Positions 5,690-8,121 of a stretch of 8,121 bases of DNA are shown here, piece after piece. A program made the translations under genes and the position numbers. The DNA comes from Acidobacteriota bacterium (lineage in GTDB: Bacteria; Acidobacteriota; UBA6911; RPQK01; JADFOI01). Within the stretch, counting starts at the first letter, position 1; the number at the start of each line of letters is the position of its first letter. The stretch lies in contig JACZQQ010000017.1 of assembly GCA_022545645.1 (NCBI GenBank), positions 1-8,121 on the forward strand, given 5' to 3'. Below the pieces are notes generated by a model. The model was not told the origin of the DNA and ran no database searches. It was given only the letters and a program-made list of their open reading frames with translations.

Positions 5690-6661
5690 TTACAAAATCC
5701 TCTTTCCCAAGGCCGAACAGATCAACTCAACTCCCAACAACCCGGTGGCATTCTCACTGTCCAGAACGGGATTGAGCTCCACACAGTCGAGAGCCACTAA
5801 TTGGGAGCTGTCCGCCACAATCTCCAGAGCCAGGTGGCTTTCCCGGTAAGTGATTCCACCACGCACCGGAGTTCCCACTCCCGGGGCCACCTGGGGATCC
5901 ACCACGTCCAGATCCAGGCTGCAATGAAATCCTCCAGTGCCGTCGGTGGCCCTTTCGACAGCCTCTTCCATAGCGGCTTTCATGCCTCGCATGTCCAATT
6001 CCTTCATGGTGATCACTCTCAAGCCAGTCTCCTTGATGTTGGACTTTTCCCGAGAATCGATGCTGCGCGTACCAATAACCGTGGCATTGGCAGCTCGCAC
6101 TTTGGGTGAAAAGCCCTCAATCTCACTCAATTCCCAGGGCTCCAGCCCTAAAACAGCGGCTAAGGGCATTCCATGGACGTTCCCGGAGGGGCTGCTCTGA
6201 GGCGTATTCATATCGGTGTGGGCGTCAATCCAAATCAATCCTATCTTCTCATTTTGTCTCCGATAAAAAGAAGAAGTTCCGGCGATACTCCCGGCGGCCA
6301 GGGAGTGATCGCCCCCCAGGATCAGAGGGAATTTCTTTTCCTCCAGAGTTTCCATGACCCGAGCAGCCACCCTCTTGCAGACCTGAGCAATCTCGGGGAG
6401 AAACATTTGTCTCTTCTCACCACGAACGGCCTCTTCCGCGATCTTGACCTCAACATTCCCCCCATCTTCTACGGGGATGTTCACGGCCTCCAGTTTCTGT
6501 TGTAAGCCTCCGATTCGCAGGGCGGAGGGTCCCATATCCACTCCACGGCGGCCGGCCCCCAGATCCATGGGGACACCGATCATGCGAACGATTTTCCCAC
6601 CTCCGCCCTCAGTCTGGGAAGGACTTTCGGTGCCGGAATCAGGTGAAGCTTTATTTTTCAA
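5690..6661 (-). CDS. rocF: Arginase
   Basis: Mn-dependent ureohydrolase; the IGVPMDLGAGRRGVDMGPSALR opening is typical of arginases proper (L-arginine to ornithine and urea) rather than agmatinases. Numbered from the TTG at 6661, the manganese ligands are His119 in GGDHS, Asp146, His148 and Asp150 in DAHTDMN, and Asp250 and Asp252 in SLDLDVVDP. The active-site Glu295 lies in VELNPVLD. All are intact. The start is uncertain. TTG6661 gives 323 residues with a polar 26-residue extension and no clear Shine-Dalgarno. ATG6583 gives a 297-residue protein beginning at MIGVPMDLG, closer to usual arginases, but its GGAGG is about 16 bases away. The frame is open up to the rpsT stop, 54 bases before TTG6661. 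The TAA stop coincides with the target duplication of the adjacent element. It probably shares the holA-rpsT transcript. Confidence 0.93.
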   Translation of the reverse strand: MKNKASPDSGTESPSQTEGGGGKIVRMIGVPMDLGAGRRGVDMGPSALRIGGLQQKLEAVNIPVEDGGNVEVKIAEEAVRGEKRQMFLPEIAQVCKRVAARVMETLEEKKFPLILGGDHSLAAGSIAGTSSFYRRQNEKIGLIWIDAHTDMNTPQSSPSGNVHGMPLAAVLGLEPWELSEIEGFSPKVRAANATVIGTRSIDSREKSNIKETGLRVITMKELDMRGMKAAMEEAVERATDGTGGFHCSLDLDVVDPQVAPGVGTPVRGGITYRESHLALEIVADSSQLVALDCVELNPVLDSENATGLLGVELICSALGKRIL

Positions 6662-6715
6662 ACGGGCTGGTGTGTCAGCTTGTTCCGAACCAATTTGCCA
6701 AGCGACAGAAGGTGA

Positions 6716-6982
6716 TTAGGAAGCGGATTCGTTTAAATGCTTGGCCAGTCTAGACTTATACCGAGCGGCAGTGTTGGAGTGAATGACACCGTGTTGTGCA
6801 GTCCGATCAATGACTGAATACACTTCCTTTAACACATCTCGAGCATCATCAACCTTCTTGTCGCTCAAGAGTTGCCGAAATCTCTTAATCTCTGTCCTCA
6901 TTTCACTGCGTCTGCGGCGATTGTTGCCCCTTCTTCTCTCATTTTGCCGCATTCGCTTTTCAGCTGACTTCACATTAGGCAT
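6716..6982 (-). CDS. rpsT: 30S ribosomal protein S20
   Basis: Primary 16S rRNA-binding protein of the small subunit, 88 residues, normal length. The very basic N-terminus (PNVKSAEKRMRQNERRRGNNRRRR), the three-helix composition and the HSNTAARYKSRLAKHLN ending (about 68-84) are diagnostic of S20. ATG6982 is preceded by GAGGA with a 6-base spacer. It starts 21 bases after the holA stop, a frequently seen neighbour pair, so it is likely cotranscribed with holA. In E. coli S20 represses its own translation; nothing in this short leader shows that here. Confidence 0.97.
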   Translation of the reverse strand: MPNVKSAEKRMRQNERRRGNNRRRRSEMRTEIKRFRQLLSDKKVDDARDVLKEVYSVIDRTAQHGVIHSNTAARYKSRLAKHLNESAS

Positions 6983-7003
6983 AGGCTGTCCTCGGTCGGG
7001 CCA

Positions 7004-7951
7004 TTATAGGGACTTGCCCCCACAGGTGTCAATGATCACCCGCTCCAAATGGAGCTTGGGATCGGTACTGGTGGTTTTGCACAGCCGGTCCGTTTCACGC
7101 AAGCGAATCAGTATGTCGGTCAGGATTTCAGAAGAATATTTTCGGATTTCTGTTTCACTGTCCTTATAGCTCCAGATTTTCAATTCCGTTAGGACGGAGC
7201 GGAAGGGCCGGCCCCGTTCCAGCATCTCCCGGGCCACCAGGACTCGACGAAAATTCCAATAGAGCATCGAGGTGATCTGTGGAGCGGTCATCCCGGAGTC
7301 AGTGAGTCGATCCAAAACGCGCAGCGCTCTGTCCGCGGCCCCGCAGGCAATGGCTCCGATCAGTGCGAACACATCGTATTCGCGGGCTTGACGAGTGATC
7401 CGAAGCACCGAATCGAGGGTGATTTTTCGACTCTCCAACTCCCACAAAAACTGCTTTTCGAGCTCTGCCTCCAGTTGCTGATAATTCTCTCCGATCAACT
7501 CCACCAGAGCCTTCCCTGCCCGGGCATCCAGGTCATACCCTTCTCTCTTGGCCCTGCTCATGACCCAACGAAAGGGATCCGTTCTTGCGGGCAGTTCTAT
7601 GGTGGGAAGATGGGACCAGGTCCGTGACTTCCTCTTGGCTTCCAAAACCAGGCTGGTGCCGAGGGACGGATTCTCTAAGTACTCCTTTAACTTCCCAGCC
7701 GCCAGATCCGCATTCCTGACATAAATCCAGCGACGGGATGCCATCCAGGGTAAAGTCCTTGCCGTGTTGAGGAGTTCCGATACGGAACTCTTGTCCAGAT
7801 CAAAGACCGACCAGTTGAAGGCACGGACCTCCTCTGCCACCTGGTTCAGACAACACTCGTACACTCTCTTCTTGAGGTAGTCCTGATCGGTGATCAGGAG
7901 GTAAACGGGCTGAGGGGTCTGGATGGTCTTCTGGAACTCGGAAAAATCCAT
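7004..7951 (-). CDS. holA: DNA polymerase III subunit delta
   Basis: Delta subunit of the clamp loader, which opens the beta sliding clamp during replication; 315 residues, close to the family norm. The N-terminal domain has the PVYLLITDQDYLKKR segment (about 15-29) at the place of the family's PVYLL-G-E-FL pattern, and LNTARTLPWMASRRWIYVRNAD (about 61-82), matching the conserved 'lpff..rRlv.v' region. No P-loop is present, as expected for delta. The middle and C-terminal helical parts include GENYQQLEAELEKQFLW (about 153-169), equivalent to the conserved 'd...l..EleKL' helix, and SMLYWNFRRVLVAREM (about 228-243), equivalent to the 'l...lr.l...r' helix. ATG7951 agrees with the family N-terminus, although the Shine-Dalgarno is weak. 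No clear promoter is seen; the REPIN-like repeat begins 38 bases upstream. Confidence 0.93.
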   Translation of the reverse strand: MDFSEFQKTIQTPQPVYLLITDQDYLKKRVYECCLNQVAEEVRAFNWSVFDLDKSSVSELLNTARTLPWMASRRWIYVRNADLAAGKLKEYLENPSLGTSLVLEAKRKSRTWSHLPTIELPARTDPFRWVMSRAKREGYDLDARAGKALVELIGENYQQLEAELEKQFLWELESRKITLDSVLRITRQAREYDVFALIGAIACGAADRALRVLDRLTDSGMTAPQITSMLYWNFRRVLVAREMLERGRPFRSVLTELKIWSYKDSETEIRKYSSEILTDILIRLRETDRLCKTTSTDPKLHLERVIIDTCGGKSL

Positions 7952-7989
7952 GTTCTGTCTGTTAGCCCGGATGATGCAGAGAGCCTCCG

Positions 7990-8121
7990 GAATGTGGGAG
8001 GCACCTCAGGTGCCGAACAGCTCGACCCCTAAAACAGCTCCTACCGTGAAACACAAGATAACTCTCGCCTATTCTTTTCCCATTCTTTGCGGATTCGGCA
8101 CCTGAGGTGCCTCCCACATTC
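7990..8121. repeat. REPIN-like inverted REP doublet upstream of holA
   Basis: Two perfect 28-bp inverted repeats, 7990-8017 and 8094-8121, enclose 76 bases of unrelated sequence. Each arm holds the 15-bp palindrome GGCACCTCAGGTGCC (7999-8013 and its complement at 8098-8112). Each arm also has an outward TGTGGGAG head and a CGA inner edge. This matches the known architecture of REPINs (REP doublets moved by RAYT/TnpA_REP transposases), and the TGTGGGAG head recalls REP families described in Pseudomonas. The right arm ends at the window edge, so the full extent, or an array of further copies, cannot be seen. The interior codes for nothing recognisable. Confidence 0.75.

Noticed and set aside
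5414..5849. Several open frames of about 70-135 codons on both strands through the rocF-ddl gap
   Set aside because: They run through the inverted repeats, are rich in Arg/Ser from GC-rich palindromic DNA, show no family motif, and one continues into rocF in antisense. Best read as non-coding element sequence.
1..8121. CRISPR array, tRNA, rRNA, toxin-antitoxin or defence island
   Set aside because: No regularly spaced direct repeats with unique spacers, no cloverleaf-like or rRNA sequence noticed by eye, and every large frame is assigned to metabolic or housekeeping families.

Overview
The window reads as a chromosomal segment of a diderm (Gram-negative-type) bacterium. Support for this comes from phosphatidylserine synthase plus decarboxylase (the phosphatidylethanolamine route), a DUF465/YdcH-type small protein, D-Ala-D-Ala ligase and strong Shine-Dalgarno sites. 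The phylum cannot be fixed from sequence reading alone. The holA-rpsT-rocF-ddl and psd-pssA arrangement would fit an Acidobacteriota-like genome, but that is a weak guess. I see no rRNA, tRNA or CRISPR array.

Layout. (1) Bases 1-2479, plus strand: two redox enzymes, a berberine-bridge-type FAD oxidoreductase whose 5' end lies outside the window, and a zinc-free quinone-reductase-type MDR protein. A 143-base gap with 13-bp tandem repeats separates them. (2) Bases 2480-2511: a short convergent junction with a small hairpin. (3) Bases 2512-7951, minus strand, reading right to left: holA (DNA polymerase III delta), rpsT (S20), rocF (arginase), ddl (D-Ala-D-Ala ligase), a DUF465 gene with its own candidate promoter, a clear intrinsic terminator, then psd and pssA joined by a GTGA overlap. 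These are housekeeping genes for replication, translation, cell wall and membrane lipid.

Two mobile-type repeats decorate the minus-strand cluster. A 273-bp non-coding element with 31-bp terminal inverted repeats (29/31 identical) sits between rocF and ddl. It is flanked by a TTA duplication that includes the rocF stop codon. Removing it restores a junction where rocF TAA is followed two bases later by the ddl ATG, so the element split a tightly packed gene pair. Its outer end now supplies the ddl Shine-Dalgarno, and one of its two arm mismatches is exactly what improves that site. The second repeat, at the right edge upstream of holA, is a 132-bp pair of perfect 28-bp inverted repeats, each containing a 15-bp palindrome. 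Its architecture, including the outward TGTGGGAG head, resembles a REPIN (REP doublet mobilised by RAYT/TnpA_REP).

I find no evidence of a novel multi-gene system such as a defence or toxin system. The notable content is the way these two small elements are built into the operon.
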